NCBI GenBank assembly: GCA_038093515.1
Contig: JBBPSI010000002.1
Span: 496,001 to 560,000 of the forward strand
Origin: Butyriboletus loyo
Lineage: Eukaryota; Basidiomycota; Agaricomycetes; Boletales; Boletaceae
Length of the DNA: 64,000 bases
Direction of reading: 5' to 3'
Part shown: positions 1 through 13,355 of the stretch, piece after piece
Layout: the number at the start of each line of letters is the position of its first letter
Numbering within the stretch: the first letter of the stretch is position 1
Program-made: the position numbers and the translations under genes
The notes under the pieces: generated by a model
What the model was told of the DNA's origin: nothing
Seen by the model: only the letters and a program-made list of their open reading frames with translations
The model's database searches: none

Positions 1-3000
1 CTCAGACGTTCTTTGCCCATGTGCGCACCGCGAATTGGAAGTCTGCACAACAGGTATGTCTCTTGGGGCTTGTCCGTATTGCCCTGACGTCTGTGGTGTG
101 CCTCGTCATAGGTTTCCACAAGAATGCACAAACAATTCCAAGAGGATCGGTATTTGTATTGGAGCGTGATGGGCGCGATCCTTCAGGTTCGTCTCATCCG
201 TACAACCAGTCGCGAGCTCACATCACCCATTCCAGGCCAGTGATCCAACAACCACCTCGAGCATAAAGACGCTGCTATACAAGCTTGCTCATAGGCTGGT
301 CACCTCATCGCCGTCCCCATCCTACCTAACTCCGGATCGCTTTCACATGCACATCAGCATCCTGAAGGAGTTGGAGTTGTATGACGAAGCGAATACACTA
401 CTAGAAAGTGATATTGGCAAGACGATCTGCTCAACTAGTCTCGCGTGCGATCAGACACGTCGCGAGATCTGGCGATGCAGAACTCTTTTCAGGGAAGAAG
501 GAGAGCGCGCACAACAGAAAATCTTGAATGGGTCTGTCCAACCTCATGCTTCTGCTTCAGAACTGATTGTTTATTTAGAGACCGTAACTGGCTGGAATTT
601 TTGTCCGTCCTCGACTCCACTTTCGCTCAAGTCTCGTCCCAGCGAGAAGATGAAATCACGCAAGAGAGCAAGAATGAATGTCTGGAAAATGTTTCCAAGG
701 CTCGCGCATTCCTTGCAGAGGTTGCGGAGAAGGATGGCACAAAGAATCGGGCTGCTCCTCTAGCTCTGCTTGAATTGGAACATCGCGCCTGTAAATTTGG
801 CCTGTCTGGTTGGTTTTCTGCTATCGAGGACTTCATGCACACGCTGAAAATTGACCCCAGATGACAGTGTGGCTGTCGGCTTGATGGAGAATTACTTCAG
901 AGAGTTTGGTGACAAAGCATGTTGCTTCGAGGACTTGATAAGTTTTCTTGATTTGGAGACTACGTCGCTTGACCAGTGGAAAGCATTCCTCGCAAACCAC
1001 CAACCATCATTCGTAAGCACCATCCGCAATTACGCGGTGATGAGTTCTTTTTTCAATTCGCACTTCCAACTCAGGCTTCCGTGGGTGACCTTCAACGGCT
1101 GATTAACGTACGGAAGCTCGAGCGTTACATGCTCCTGGATTCGGGGATCACGGTCGAGTCTGAGACTGCTCGCGGGTTGAAGTATCTCAAAGAATACCTG
1201 GAAGGCCTCGCACTTGGAAGAGACCTCCCAATTACTGAGCTCCAGCTCGCCGACGACCTAGTGCTTTTGGCTGCGAATGCCCTTGTGATGGTCTGGGTGC
1301 TCAATCATTCGGAGGAGGCTCTCTACCAGGCAGCCACAGTCTTAGAATATGCATTGACAAAGAGTCGTATGTCATTCCAGATGCGCATTATGCTGGTTCG
1401 GATATATCGCATTTTGGGTGCGTATGTTGGGTTCGTCATTGTTAGGTTGCTAACCCTTTGAGTAAGGTGCACCATCACTTGCCCTGGAGCATTACCGTCA
1501 GATGAATGTCAAGCAAGTTCAGAATGACACATTGTCCCATCTTATTCTTACTCGCGCTTTGACGTTTTCGCTTGCTGCCACTGGGGACCTAACATACCCT
1601 TCGGAATGTTTAGAGTCTAGTCAGATATACCTGGCAAGCTCTCAAGAGGTTCGTTTCCTCGTCACTCTGGGATCCTCTTTTCCTAAGTCAGTCTAGACCT
1701 CGGACTTCATTGTCCGCTCGTTCACTGCAGAGAAGTACACACAAATTCCGGATTTCATCGATTTCGAGGACAGACTGGAGAACTCCCTCCAGAGGGATGT
1801 CGTTAAATTGGAGCACGTCCGCATGCGTCTCACTCATGAATCACTGAATACGGATATCATAGATATGGAACTCATTGAACTCAAATTCATGTTTGACCGC
1901 GGTGCGTTCCCTAGATTTATTCATGACTGATTCTAATCAAATTGGCAACACAGCCCATCACGACAATCGCGATTTTGTCATCATTCCCAACTATCAACCC
2001 CATTGTAAACCTACTTTTAATGACCAGACTTTGCTGTTTGGGACATCAACTGGCGTGAGTATTGCAATGTCTGTATGGTGTCTAAATATTCAAGTATCAT
2101 TTTTATATATAGCAAGGGTGGTTGTGGTGTTTTTTGAAGATCTATATTCGTGCATTCCAGCATGCTAGTGACTTGGATGATATTGTTGAGGAGAAATTGC
2201 TCGTAGGTGATCGGCCGAAAAAGAGCTCAGATCCCGAGGTACAGTTACCCCTGCCAGAGCGGCTCACTTTGAGGAGAGCAGAAGAAATTGCAGAGGTAAT
2301 AGTGCTTGAGCTCAAGTCCTCATACATGGTTAATGTTGTCTTCAGTTGACCTCCGACGAAGCCCAACTGCTCGCCTGGGCCACCACCCTTGGCGACTGGC
2401 TTGAGCCTCATCACAACCATGTTCGTCCCCCACCAGCGGTAGTATTGGCGGAGGCCTCGAGACAAACGGAACTGAAGACCGGGTTCCCATTGCGTGGCAT
2501 TGACCTCCAAGCTCATAATGGTGACGCGAATGGTCACTCCAAGAAGGACGAGGAGGCACCTCCTATCAAGGAAGCGCCAGGCTTACTCTCTGTGTTCTTC
2601 GATACCATGCTTTCTCGTTTCAGGCATTTGCTAGAGTCGAAATGCTCACTATCGGAGCTGTTGCACGTTGCCACAATCGCGCAGGAGGTGATTTATTGCT
2701 TAGCTGCCGTCCTTGTGGCTCCGGCTGATGTCTTGCCTCTAGGCGTTTATCCTCTTCACCATCGAGACCATGCGCTTCAAATCTCCCGCTGTGGTAAAAA
2801 TTCACAAACTTGGTAACGTCAGTTGTAACACGATAAATCCATGGATTGTATCTACTAACGAACGGATCCACGGCAGCTTGTCTCACAGTTCAAGGATGTT
2901 CGATCGAAAGCTAGTTGTGTGTTGAAGGAAATGTCAACGGCGTTGATCAAAATTGGAGAGGTCGAGGGTTCCTCGGAGCGCCGCCGAGCATTTGTGCAGG

Positions 3001-3206
3001 CCTGTACAGCCGTGACTATTGAACAGGTTCATCCTTCTCTTCGCCGAGATGTATTCTGGATTTTAACCACGGTCTCTACGGGATTTCAGATCACGCATGA
3101 CTTTGTCTTGAATGTTGCCAAGAGCGTAACTGACTCACGGAAGAAGGTGCTTGAAGGGGTTGGGAAAGGAATGGCGAAGCTAAACACTGCGCATGGGCAA
3201 TCATAA
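1..3206 (+). CDS. NatB N-acetyltransferase auxiliary subunit (MDM20/NAA25 family), 5' end missing
   Basis: Non-catalytic subunit of the NatB complex, which acetylates N-terminal Met of proteins beginning Met-Asp/Glu/Asn on ribosomes. The gene enters the window already in coding sequence and is cut into many exons with short introns (for example about 54-111 and 210-250). Readable helical TPR-like blocks include the part around ILKELELYDEANTLL (347-400), a block around LERYMLLDSGITVESETARG (about 1110-1175), and the region around ALEHYRQMNVKQVQNDTLSH (about 1480-1540), which fits the conserved core of the family. The C-terminus ends KKVLEGVGKGMAKLNTAHGQS before the stop at 3204-3206. It is followed 190 bases later by an RPA2 gene on the same strand. 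The family call rests on remembered resemblance to fungal NatB non-catalytic subunits; exon joins were not verified. Confidence 0.72.
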
Positions 3207-3341
3207 GGCCCCTTGTTATCATACTGCATGCATTGTCATCCCCACTCATTCCTGTAGACGCAACAACATACTACTAATGCCTTGTACAAAGAAGTCATCT
3301 TTGCGTACTTGTGTCACTCAGTGACGTGACTTCGTAACGTT

Positions 3342-3364
3342 TCGCGTCAACGCGTCAACGCGAA
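3342..3364. promoter_or_regulatory. Cluster of three MCB-like boxes upstream of RPA2 copy 1
   Basis: Three MluI-cell-cycle-box-like hexamers occur in 23 bases: TCGCGT (3342-3347, the reverse complement of ACGCGA), ACGCGT (3350-3355) and ACGCGA (3359-3364). They end 32 bases before the ATG at 3397. ACGCGT is the core site of the MBF G1/S factor in yeasts, and replication genes, including RPA subunits, are classical MBF targets there. That MBF acts here is inference. Confidence 0.55.
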
Positions 3365-3396
3365 TCGAGTGACACTTTCCACCATCATACACCGCA

Positions 3397-4524
3397 ATGA
3401 GCCAATGTGGGTCAGCCCAGGAATCGAGATTCGATGTGGTACTCATTCAAATCATACAGTCAACGACAATAACTACTATGGAACGGCAGGCGGTGGCTAC
3501 ATGACAACAGGTTCGCCGTATGGCAGCGCAGCTGGTAGCCCTGGCGGAGGTTTCGCTCGTGTATGTTAATATTTCTCGTCCTTATGACTTATTTTCATCC
3601 CCTCGACATTCAGAAAAGTGAAACTGCGCATTCACTACGCCCTATGTCGATCTACCAACTCATTCAGGCCAGCCAAGCACACACGGACGCTGATTGGGTC
3701 CTCGACGACCAAGAGATTGGACAAGTAAATATCATCATACTTGAATATGTAACTTATTACTTACACCATCCAGGTCACCGTCGTCGCGTATATTGCTTCA
3801 ATACAAGCACAGGCGACGAATAGTCAATATATGCTCGATGATGGTTCAGGTCGAATCGAAGCTCGTCACTGGACAGACTCCTCTATGGAAGACGAGTCAG
3901 AGAAGAATGGCATTGTGTGAGTTAACCCTCTGCTGTCACCTTTACGACTAACTGTTAACTCTTGTAGCGAGGGAGCATATGTACGGGTTCTGGGGAGTCT
4001 GAAGACGTTCGGGAACAAAAAATACATCAACACCAACCTTATACGACCGATTGAGTCACCCGCCGAGATTTACTTTCACCTTCTAGAAGCTATGACCGTC
4101 ACTATGATATGGGAGCGTGGTCCAGTAAGTCCGATGTTTCGCCACATCAACTCAACTTCAATTTGCCACAGTCACCAAGACCTGGTCAAAATCTCCAAGA
4201 AGTAACACCGCGACAAAGTGGCGCTGGTCCAAGCACTGCATATTCAGCTCAACCAGCAGTCTCTAACGACCAGTTTTCACACCTGCCAAAATTGCATCGC
4301 TCTATAATTGCCTTCATTCAAGCTCAGCCGAGTAATGCGGAAGGCGTTCATGTCAGTGCTATCGCCCGCGCAGTGGGAGGAAATGCTGTGACGATAAGGT
4401 ATGCGGTCGTGCTGCATTAACGCCCACATGTTTAACGTAGCCATTCAGCGACGCGCTCGACAAATTGACGGATGACGGGGTCGTGTATTCTGCTGCTGAT
4501 GAATCTCACTTCCTGCTGTGTTAA
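3397..4524 (+). CDS. RPA2: Replication protein A 32 kDa subunit (RPA2), copy 1
   Basis: Middle subunit of the single-strand DNA-binding heterotrimer RPA, acting in nuclear replication and repair. Order seen: a short Gly/Ser/Tyr-rich N-terminus (NYYGTAGGGYMTTGSPYGS), which in this family is the phosphorylated tail; an OB fold (QVTVVAYIASIQAQATNSQY, then YVRVLGSLKTFGNKKYINTN and the conserved LIRPIESPAEIYFHLLEA); a Gln/Pro-rich linker; and a C-terminal winged helix (about 4280-4524) ending DDGVVYSAADESHFLLC. The start is set at 3397: this gives only ATG AGC CAA T before an intron at 3407-3459, after which the frame opens into the Gly-rich tail. An in-frame ATG at 3405 without that intron is the alternative. 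An MCB cluster lies just upstream, and a second RPA2-like gene follows 253 bases downstream. Confidence 0.88.
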
Positions 4525-4777
4525 GTGGGGCATACATGCTGGGACCATTCATGCTGCATGATATTCCGTTGTGACCATGGCTATTTGCAGCGTGGTTTGT
4601 AGTTTGACCGAATGCATTGAAGAACGCGATGAAAACTGGACCAGCTTTGCTTGACACGGGGGCTCGAGTCAGGCGACAAGAAGTACTGGCCATCAGAATC
4701 ATAATTACATAACATCAGTGGATTGAAGCCTTTGGCCAAGCAACACCATCCATCCTCATCCCTGCATTCGATTGGTG

Positions 4778-5898
4778 ATGTCTGATCAACAACACGATGA
4801 TGAGCCTATTGTCATGGTTCCTTGGGCTCCACCCAAGAATGCTACCTGGAAAGATATTCTTCGTCCTGTCACAATTTTCCAACTGCTTCACGCAGAGTCC
4901 TCACCTTTCTTCGAAGACAAGTCTCTTGTCATAGAAGGGAGAGGTTTTGCCGATGTGGGTGCATAGGTTGCTGAGGATTGAAGCTAACCTTTGAACTGTG
5001 TTGTACAGGTTACACTTATTGCCCACGTGACAAGAGTAGATATAAGGCCAGCAAGAGCACACTACACTCTTGAAGATGGAACAGGGAAAATGTTCGCTGA
5101 TAAAGAACTCAATAGTCTAACTCGGGGACGTGGATTGTCCGTAGAGGAAGAGCAGGAGGAAACAGCTCGATATCGAGCCTTGTGAGTCCATCGTCATCTC
5201 ACTCTTCTGTGTCAACAAATCATCATGTTTAAGGGAGCATACCTATGCTGCGATCTTAGGCGTTCCAAGAAGGAGTGACTCACATTGGACTAGGCTTTCG
5301 ATCAGCCATATTCACCCAGTCCATGGGTATTATCAAGTCATGTATCACATGCTGAATGTGATTCACACCAACATGCTCACTCAGCGCCATATTCAGGTGG
5401 GCTAGTCAAGTTTTAGTGAATAAAGAGGCTGCTAATACTGTTAGATCAGCCGTATGATCTTGACATGGACATTGGGTCCAATCAGGCCATGGAGATCGAC
5501 ATTCCCGTGGATGATGGCCAAACCTATCAAGATGACATCAGTGTTCAGGACCACATTACCTATGCCGTTCCACCTTCTCCTGTAATCCACCCCAATACAT
5601 TTTCACCACAGAAACATCATCCATATACTGCCCTCGAACCACTCGCAAGGGCCATCATGAAGTATATGTGCCGCCACAAAAATCATCCCGTGTCGATTGC
5701 AGACTTGGGACAAGCAATTCAAGCATCATGTGGATGTACAGAGCTTCAATTCGAGTGGGTCTTTCTTCAACTACATGTCATTAAAGATGCTGAAAGCCAA
5801 ATATCATCTTCAGCATGGCTATTCAGGTACTGTTGTCAGAGGCTTATATTACCAGCCCACTTGATGATGGGCATGTGGTCATCACACCGAGGCACTGA
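4778..5898 (+). CDS. RPA2-like paralogue (copy 2), divergent
   Basis: A second RPA32-type protein in tandem with copy 1. It has an OB-fold part (DILRPVTIFQLLHAESS aligning with copy 1 SLRPMSIYQLIQASQA; VTLIAHVTRVDIRPARAHYT aligning with VTVVAYIASIQAQATNSQY), a linker with an Asp-rich stretch, and a C-terminal winged helix (LARAIMKYMCRHKNHPVSIA, ending SPLDDGHVVITPRH). Two introns sit at the same place and phase as in copy 1: the phase-0 intron before VTLIAHV and the phase-2 intron before the EHTY block. I read the last intron as the 59 bases from the gtgggt after CAATTCGA to the cttcag before CATGG, because this restores the winged-helix frame. The OB strands after the second intron are much changed, and the Gly/Ser N-terminal tail is replaced by an acidic one, so the role may differ from canonical RPA2. 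Confidence 0.72.
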
Positions 5899-6032
5899 GA
5901 AATTCCACTTGGGTGTTGATCTTACTGCAGTGATGATGAGCATATGACAAGTCTATTTGCTTTAACGAAAACAATGTTTAATGTACATGATGAATTCATG
6001 CTAGATGGTACAAAGATGTAAGTAAACGGGAA

Positions 6033-9000
6033 TTAACGGTGTTTGTACTTGGCTTCATTCTCAAGTCGGATGCTGGGGTCTAGGGTATTATGAAGTCCCA
6101 TGAGGGTCTTGCCGACTGCCTCAGAAGCACCAATCATGGGTTTCAAAACGGCGATTGGAACTGCGCGTACGACAGCTTTGACCGCTCCCTGCGCATGAAG
6201 TTGATTAAGTTGATACCAGTCTGGGTCTTCAACCCGCTTTCTACGACTCACCTCGTTTCCAGATCTCTCGTATACTTCCATGGGTACCGCAAGTATAGTC
6301 TGAGCAGCAGAGTGCAAATTTCTCTGCAAACTGTGGTAAGCGGTCTGTACTCCTTCTTTGAGGCCAGCGGGTTGAGCGGCATAACGACTAATCAGGTCTT
6401 CATCCGAGCCTTCTGTACACTCGTTCTCGTATGGGATTTGAAGAGCCTCAGCGGTGATTGGGTCTTTGAACTGACCACCTAATACATTCTCAGCTTGCTC
6501 CAGGATTACCTGCGTACCCGTGGCCAGGCGAGCACCAAGTTTGATAGCCTCCATGGCGGTGGACTGGACGAACGCCTTGGTACCTTTCTGTACCCCGCGA
6601 ACTATGCGTCCATCCTTCTTGTATTGTGCAATGGGGAGTAGGACGAGGTCTGCGACCCCCGAACCGACATTGACTACAGACCGAATCGGGGCTACACCAG
6701 AGATGACGTCGACGAGCTGCGTAGCCTTCACATCTGGGGTCCAGAGGTCATTTAGGGTATCGAAGAAACGTGGCCATCCGGTGATCTAGCAGCAGGTTAG
6801 CAAGTTATCGTCCTTACTCGGAGTAAACGTACACCGTGCAGAGTCAGATGTCGTAATGTCATCTCCGCTCCGTCGAAATGAAAAAAGTTCATCAACTCTA
6901 TCGTTCTGCCGTCTCGCAGTGCTTTGTAGTCAACGCGTCGAGGTTTGTAGTCTAGCTTGATGTCCACAGAGAAAACTTCAGCATGTTCTGTGTCCAAATT
7001 TCGTGAATGGGCATGATATAGAAGTAGGGAAGCGGCTTACGGAAGTAGATCTCCTCTTTCTTTTCCCCGGCTCCTGGCGCTGAAGGGCTATTTGGATCTT
7101 GAAAGGCGAAGAATTTCTTGAAGAAGTCGAGGGCATCCTGATCAACATACAATCGTAAAGGAAGAATTTTTGCCTAGGGATGAGGTCAGCCATTTCAGCA
7201 ACAAGTTCTCGATGAGGATTCTGAGCTTACGCGGAGTCGTGCTTCTTCTGCGGGATGCGACGGAGAAGGACGCACGCTCAGCAACTCTACTCGTGCCATA
7301 TTGGATTCAGTCTCCCTGACGTTCCCTCGCGAATCGGCTCGCATGCCAGTAAGGAACTTCCTCCACGTCGATGTCTTGATATGATCAAGAATTTCAAGAT
7401 CCCTGACCGAGATCAGCGTGCGTGATACCAAAGTATCGCCGGGCCGGTAATTGTCGACCTCTGCGTTCAGTCCTTCCAATCGAATCTCAATTGAAGGTCC
7501 TTGGAATCGGGTAAGGCGCTTTCCATGCACACGCGTCGACACGATTCGCGGTCGACCCGGGGAAGCGGGAAGCAGGGACTGCCAGGAACTTTCGGTCTCA
7601 GTTTCAGCAGAATCATCAAGTTCATCATCGATGGCGGCAACGAGGGTGTCTGGATCCATGCTTTCCAAATCTCGATCGAGTCCAATATGGAACGAATTAA
7701 AAAGCGTGGTGCTGGTGGCCTCGTCGATAGGCTCCTGCGTCTGCCCGGTAGCAACTAGTTGACGTATACGTGCGAGCTTCTTGCGCATCTCCTTGACCTC
7801 CTTCTCAATGATTTTGCGTGTACAAGGCCAATCGAACCCGTCATGTAAGAAGAGAACTATATCTGAATCATAGACCCGTATCCGTAGGGTAGTATCACTG
7901 CGGCTACATGGAAGTCAACTGAAACACACATTATCATCAATCTCTTACCAATCTGGGTCGCGAGCTGTATCAGGCGAAATCGTGTCGAAATAGTGTTCAA
8001 TGAAAGAAAAAGGCTTCAAGATGCGGACTGTTTCGCCGCCCACATTCGATACGATACCCAGTTGACCCGTCACAGGAGTGTCAAGACTAGTCTGTTCTTC
8101 CATGTCAAAATCTTCAAGGTCATCATCCCTGAGTTCTCGAAGGCCTGCAGCAGTTCCGAAAGACACGTCCAAGTAGTCCTGATTGGCAGGCAAGTCATCA
8201 GATATCATGTCTGCTGTACTCCCAACTTCTGGGATGAGCTTGAAGGCATGTTCATCCAAAGAAACTATACGCTGGGATTTAGCTATGCAGTGACAGTTTG
8301 AACAAAGCGCCGATACCAGTCACATCATGCTCACGGTCACCAATGATGATGCTCGGCATTCTTGGAGTTACGCGAGAAAGACTTGGAAGAATTTTAGTTC
8401 GATGCTTCAAGCCATTTACTGTTCGAGAATGACGTACCGAACATCGGCGCCATCACTCGGGGTACGTGTTATGTTGGTTATCAAGGCTGTGAGCGCGCTG
8501 ATGGTATCTGCGCAAAGGTGTACTCGGAGGCCAATCCGTTCGATGACAACCTATGTATATATGGTTGAGTGTATTTCATTTCCGTGACCCAAAACATCTA
8601 CGAACGCTGATGTTTGGTGGCAGAGTTGTATTGTCTGCTCGAAAAGTGAGCTGGGAATTAGAAATCTCCGCAATCAACGCATAACCAGAGTTCTGAACCC
8701 TCATTTTAGCAGACAAGCCGTCGGCGAAGAGCCTGCAACCGACCTTCCAAAAGTCAACACCACAGCCAAGAGAGCTCTGATTTGTCCCAGTCGATTCCAA
8801 TGCGTCCTGGATCGAATCCACCAGAAATATGTACGACGACGAAACGCTCAAGTTGAATGCGAATTCGGATGACTTTCCCACTAACTCTGTCGAAAATTCA
8901 GCCTCCCCAAGGTGCAGTGCAGCGGCGCCGGGATACCCCAGGGCGCGCAAATGGACCGACACCTCGATGACGCCGACTGTGAGCCGAGTGCACTCAGATG

Positions 9001-12000
9001 GTACGACAGACTCGAATACCTGGAGTGCTGTGATTATTAGAGTGGAGAGATGAACTCAAAATACGCACCCCTGGTGGCGCCTTAGCAAACACAGCTAGAT
9101 CATTCCCGAAGCTACTATCAAATGGCGGATGCACTGTGAAACCCCAAAGAGTAAGCTTGATCCTTGATTCTTTGGCGGTCGTTTCTGGAACTACGACAGA
9201 TGTTATCCTGGACTTCACGGATGGTCTGGGTGCTGATGACTGTGGGACACACCTTAGTGAATGTGCTAAACTAAAACTCAGTACTCACAAGGCTTCGGGT
9301 TGGGCTCTCGACGATGATTACATAATCTCCTTCACTAGATGTGTCCGTAATGCGAAGATCCATTATCCCAGCAGTAACTACAGTCTCCTCCTGGTCCACC
9401 CGCAGCGTCAGAATAACCAAATTACCAAGAGATGCTACACACCTTGCCTTCCGGTTTTAACTCAATCAACGCGTCCACGTCTAAAGCAGATATATCAAAC
9501 GGTCGTGCGTGACGAGATTCACCACTTCGAGGGACAATGAGCCTGAACAAAACTGATGGGAGTGGTGTCAATTTATTTCTTGTTCACTGCGAAGGAAGGT
9601 CTTACCTTCTGTGACACTGACCTTGATCACGGTTTCACCGGTGCTACTGCGGTTGGATTTACCCACATCACTCACGTCAGTACTGCGAGTTCCACTGCGC
9701 CGCGACTGGGTGAAGTACCGGCTTCCGATTAAGCTTGGATTGCGACTCAGGAGGGTTTCCATTGCACTGTCTGGAGCCACAAAACTCTTCTCAATCAGCT
9801 GAGCCACATCATCTGCCCAACACTGAAGTCCGTCGAATATAGCTTTATCCATGACAAGGTTTACCAAAGGAATGCCAACAGTCATTGTCAACTTGTTCAA
9901 AGGGTTGCTTGTTGATTCCTTCGCGGCATTGAGTCTTCCCAGCACAATAGAAAGGGGAAGTGTATCTGGTTCAGTTTCCGTGGCCAAAAGTGCGCTCGTG
10001 TCGGGTCCATCCTCCTTAGTTGATAGGTAACTAAGCGTCAAAATGGCGTGAGCTACGTTATCGCCAACTGAGGAGTAAGCAGCCAGTATCTCTTGGAGGC
10101 GTACCCTCAGGATCACACTTGAAGTGTCGCCACTTGAGCGCGGCGGTGACGATTTCATCCCCTCTGAAAACCTGAGAGAGGATTTAGTGGAAGGAGGGTC
10201 GTTGGAAATTACCAAGCCACGAAGATCAAACAGCATACAACCAGACCGCGGTAGGTGGGGAGGGGGGGGGGGACAGCGTACTTCAACTCGAATCATTGGG
10301 CACGTCAGGGAAAGACCGAGGCCTGGTTCATTTGGTACCGTTTTCTAAAATGTCTTGAGTGAAGAGAACAAAAGATAAACCAAGGCACCAACATTCCGTT
10401 TGTGTAAAGCTGGCCGTTGCTGGGAAGGTTCCGGCTGTGAACTCCCTGTACGCTGATAGTTCATGCCCAGGTTGAGGTCTTCCAAAACGAGTGCCTCTAA
10501 TCGTTCTCTCTCCTCTCTCACTTTCGCATGGACAGATATTTGTTGAATATGAATATCATTTTCCACATCCACGTCATCCTCGCTCAATTCTCCCAGACTT
10601 GGTTGAAGGATATTTTCATTCCCTACTGTGTCTGTTGCCTTCCCTGGCATGAAGATTATGGCCGACGCGATGTCCTCGACGAAGTGTATAAGTAAGTTCT
10701 CCTTGACAATCATTCCAAGATCGAGGAACAAGCGAAACGATGCCATTTTGACATCCACAGTCCGTGATTTTTCTTTGGGCGGGAAGGGCGGCGCCAGCCG
10801 ACCAGAAACTTCGATGGCAGGAGGCACTGGCATTTTACCCTCCACCTCAGATAAGGGGCTGGAGATGAATGGGTTCGGAGAACAGGGTAGTTCACTGGGT
10901 CTTTGAGATGGAGTATGTAACTTGTCTGCCTTCCCAGGTCCCGCTCGATTTCTCAAACGCCATGTCGACAACTTCGCTGAACCACTCTTGAACTTAGCTT
11001 GCGTCCAGTCAACTACTTCAAACTCAGGAAGTTTGATGTCCCTTGGTCTCTCCGAAGCGAGCGAAGGACGATGGTGGCGAGCAACATGTAACGTGGGCAA
11101 GTAATGATCGATTATCAGTATTGGCGCTGCAACCTGCAAATCGTCCACAGAAGAAAGAGCGTGGAAGGCGAACAGTGACACGTCCGAAATGACCATTTTC
11201 GCAGATGTTGACCAGTTCACCGGTACGGATGATGAAGTTCGTGGTACACGAGACACCGACACGTCGGGAGAGGGTGTAGAATGCCGGAAGGAGATGGAAA
11301 GACCATCAAGGAATAATCGCAGGTAGGTGCAGGGTAGTCTCGGTGGTACAAGAGGTCGTGTATAGAAAGTGTCGAGAGAAAATACTTCTCCCGTCGCTGG
11401 CTCCAGAAGTGCAAGGATCACAATTCCGCGAATAACGACATTCGCTTCCAAGCAGAGCGCAGCCCGAGGAAATTCCGACGATACCTCTTTGCGTGAGACA
11501 AGTGAGGGCGTAGGAAGTCTAGATACACACGCATCCACGATATCCAGTAGCATGCGTAGATGACCAGAACGGAAAGCGCTAGCAAGCGTTCCGACCGTGA
11601 CAGATAGCTGGAGGGTCTCTTGCTCAGGTATATCTCGAACGAAATCTTCTGGGTTGGCCAGGTAATCCCCCCCAGTTTGTGGGATTTGCTCGGAGGGTCG
11701 CGTACGTCGAGAAGGGGTTTGGAGCGAAAACACTATGGGCTGTGAACCGAAGGAAAGTAGAACCTCCTCGACAGAGTCCCGACACGGCACTGATATCCGA
11801 GGGCGTGAACGAGCTCGCCCAAGGTGATCAATGTTATCAGTGATTCGTGGAGCTGAAAGCGACGCCGAAGTAATATCCAGTTTGGCGGGCTGTGGATGCA
11901 CTGCGGAAATGGCACTCTGATACATGCTGCTCGAAGCGGACGACAGCCGCGGAGAGCTAGGAGGAAGCATGGCAATCGACTGTGACATTATAAGCTGAGT

Positions 12001-13066
12001 ATCTTCGTCCAAAGAAGAGGATGATGAGTTGCGCGATAATTGATTGGCCGATGAATTGTAGGTCGGCGAAGATTTGCGGGAAGAGGTAAAAGAAACTGGG
12101 GATAGTGTGCTTGTAGCAGTTGGAGAGGACGCGATGACACGTAAGTCTCGCGAAGTTACTGTCAACCCAGAGATCGATACTGTGCGGATTTGTCCACAAC
12201 AGTTATTTGATGCCGATTGAAGTCCAGTATTTACTTCCGAACGGGGACTTGGATCCGTACGGTACGCTACCTCTGAAATGGAGAGCGTAAAGCTAGCCCG
12301 TCCAGGATAAACGATAGTGACCTTGGTGTCCACTGCTGAAAACTCGAATCTGGCAAGGAGTCGCTCAATAAGAGTGGCAAAAACTGATACCCCCGCAGGA
12401 TCGTCGTCTCCGTGGGGCTCCTTGTGTGCTTCTTCAACATGTAAATTATACCCGAATGGGTTGAAACCTCCAGGCAGGTTCTGACTTTCATCTACAGGAG
12501 GTGACGAGCCAACGGAGGGCCTGAGTGTTTGCCGCAAAGTAGCTTCCTCTCGTGGTGTAAGCTCGTCATGTATGAAAGTCTCGGCAACAGACACCACTGA
12601 GTCGGCAAGGTTGGAGCTGTCATGAAAGGATGGTGAAGGAGATGATGTGAATTGTTCTGACGTTATTTGAAACGTGAGGTTGAGAGACTGGACATGAAAA
12701 CCGACACTGGAAGAGAGTGGGTTCGGAAACGGAATACGAGCGGTGACGCCGGATATGAAACCATCATACAATGAAACCGGAAGCCCTACGAGTAATTGAT
12801 TGATCGCCTTAAGAAACAGTGTCAGGTGTACGTCGGCAATTCAGGAGCAGCGGACTCGCCTGTCCATCCAGTTCCAAGTCTTTCACTTGGACGATTCCAG
12901 AACCAAGCTGAGAGTCGATTTGATGGAGATCAAGTTGACCGGGCTTGAGAAGGTGACCTAGGGTTCTCCTCAAGAGAAAGGAAAAGAAGCGTCGTTGAAT
13001 ACTGGACGGGACTGCGAAATCAAACGTAGGAAGACCTGAAAACCATGAGGAGTACCACGAAGACAT
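6033..13066 (-). CDS. ATG2: Autophagy-related protein 2 (ATG2)
   Basis: Very large rod-like lipid-transfer protein that bridges ER exit sites and the growing phagophore, working with ATG9 and ATG18. The N-terminus reads [20 protein letters not shown], then [20 protein letters not shown] and [19 protein letters not shown], the conserved chorein-type start of ATG2. The C-terminus (6033-6731) carries the hallmark ATG2 C-terminal region around [18 protein letters not shown] and [20 protein letters not shown]. Between them lies a long Ser-rich, poorly conserved middle, with the biggest exon at 10345-12771. I count about eight or more short introns. The start at 13066 is the first ATG that gives the conserved MSSWY start; the codons before it have no ATG in frame. 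The 3' end converges on RPA2 copy 2, 134 bases away. Confidence 0.92.
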
Positions 13067-13355
13067 GGCGATTGCGGGGTTCAAGCAAGACAGGAGAACA
13101 TGTCCCGAGTAGCCTAAAATCGTAGTAGTGGATGAGCCTCAGCGTTTGTATTGGGTTGGCGCTGCGGAGGATGCCCCACTCAGGGACTTGGGTCTTGAAC
13201 GTTGAACTTGAAGGCAGGTTGGTTAGAAGACGTACACAAATTCGGGTAATGGCCCCTGTTTTAAGCCACCTCGTTCGAAAGCTCGACAAGCGCAAAAAAA
13301 AAACGATTCCTGGCACTAGCGCTAGCACAACAATACATGGTCAAAGAAGTGAATG

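Noticed and set aside
10258..10272. Run of about twelve G within the ATG2 region
   Set aside because: It lies in a likely intron of ATG2 (- strand, near a gtacgctgtc donor). A simple homopolymer that needs no special explanation.
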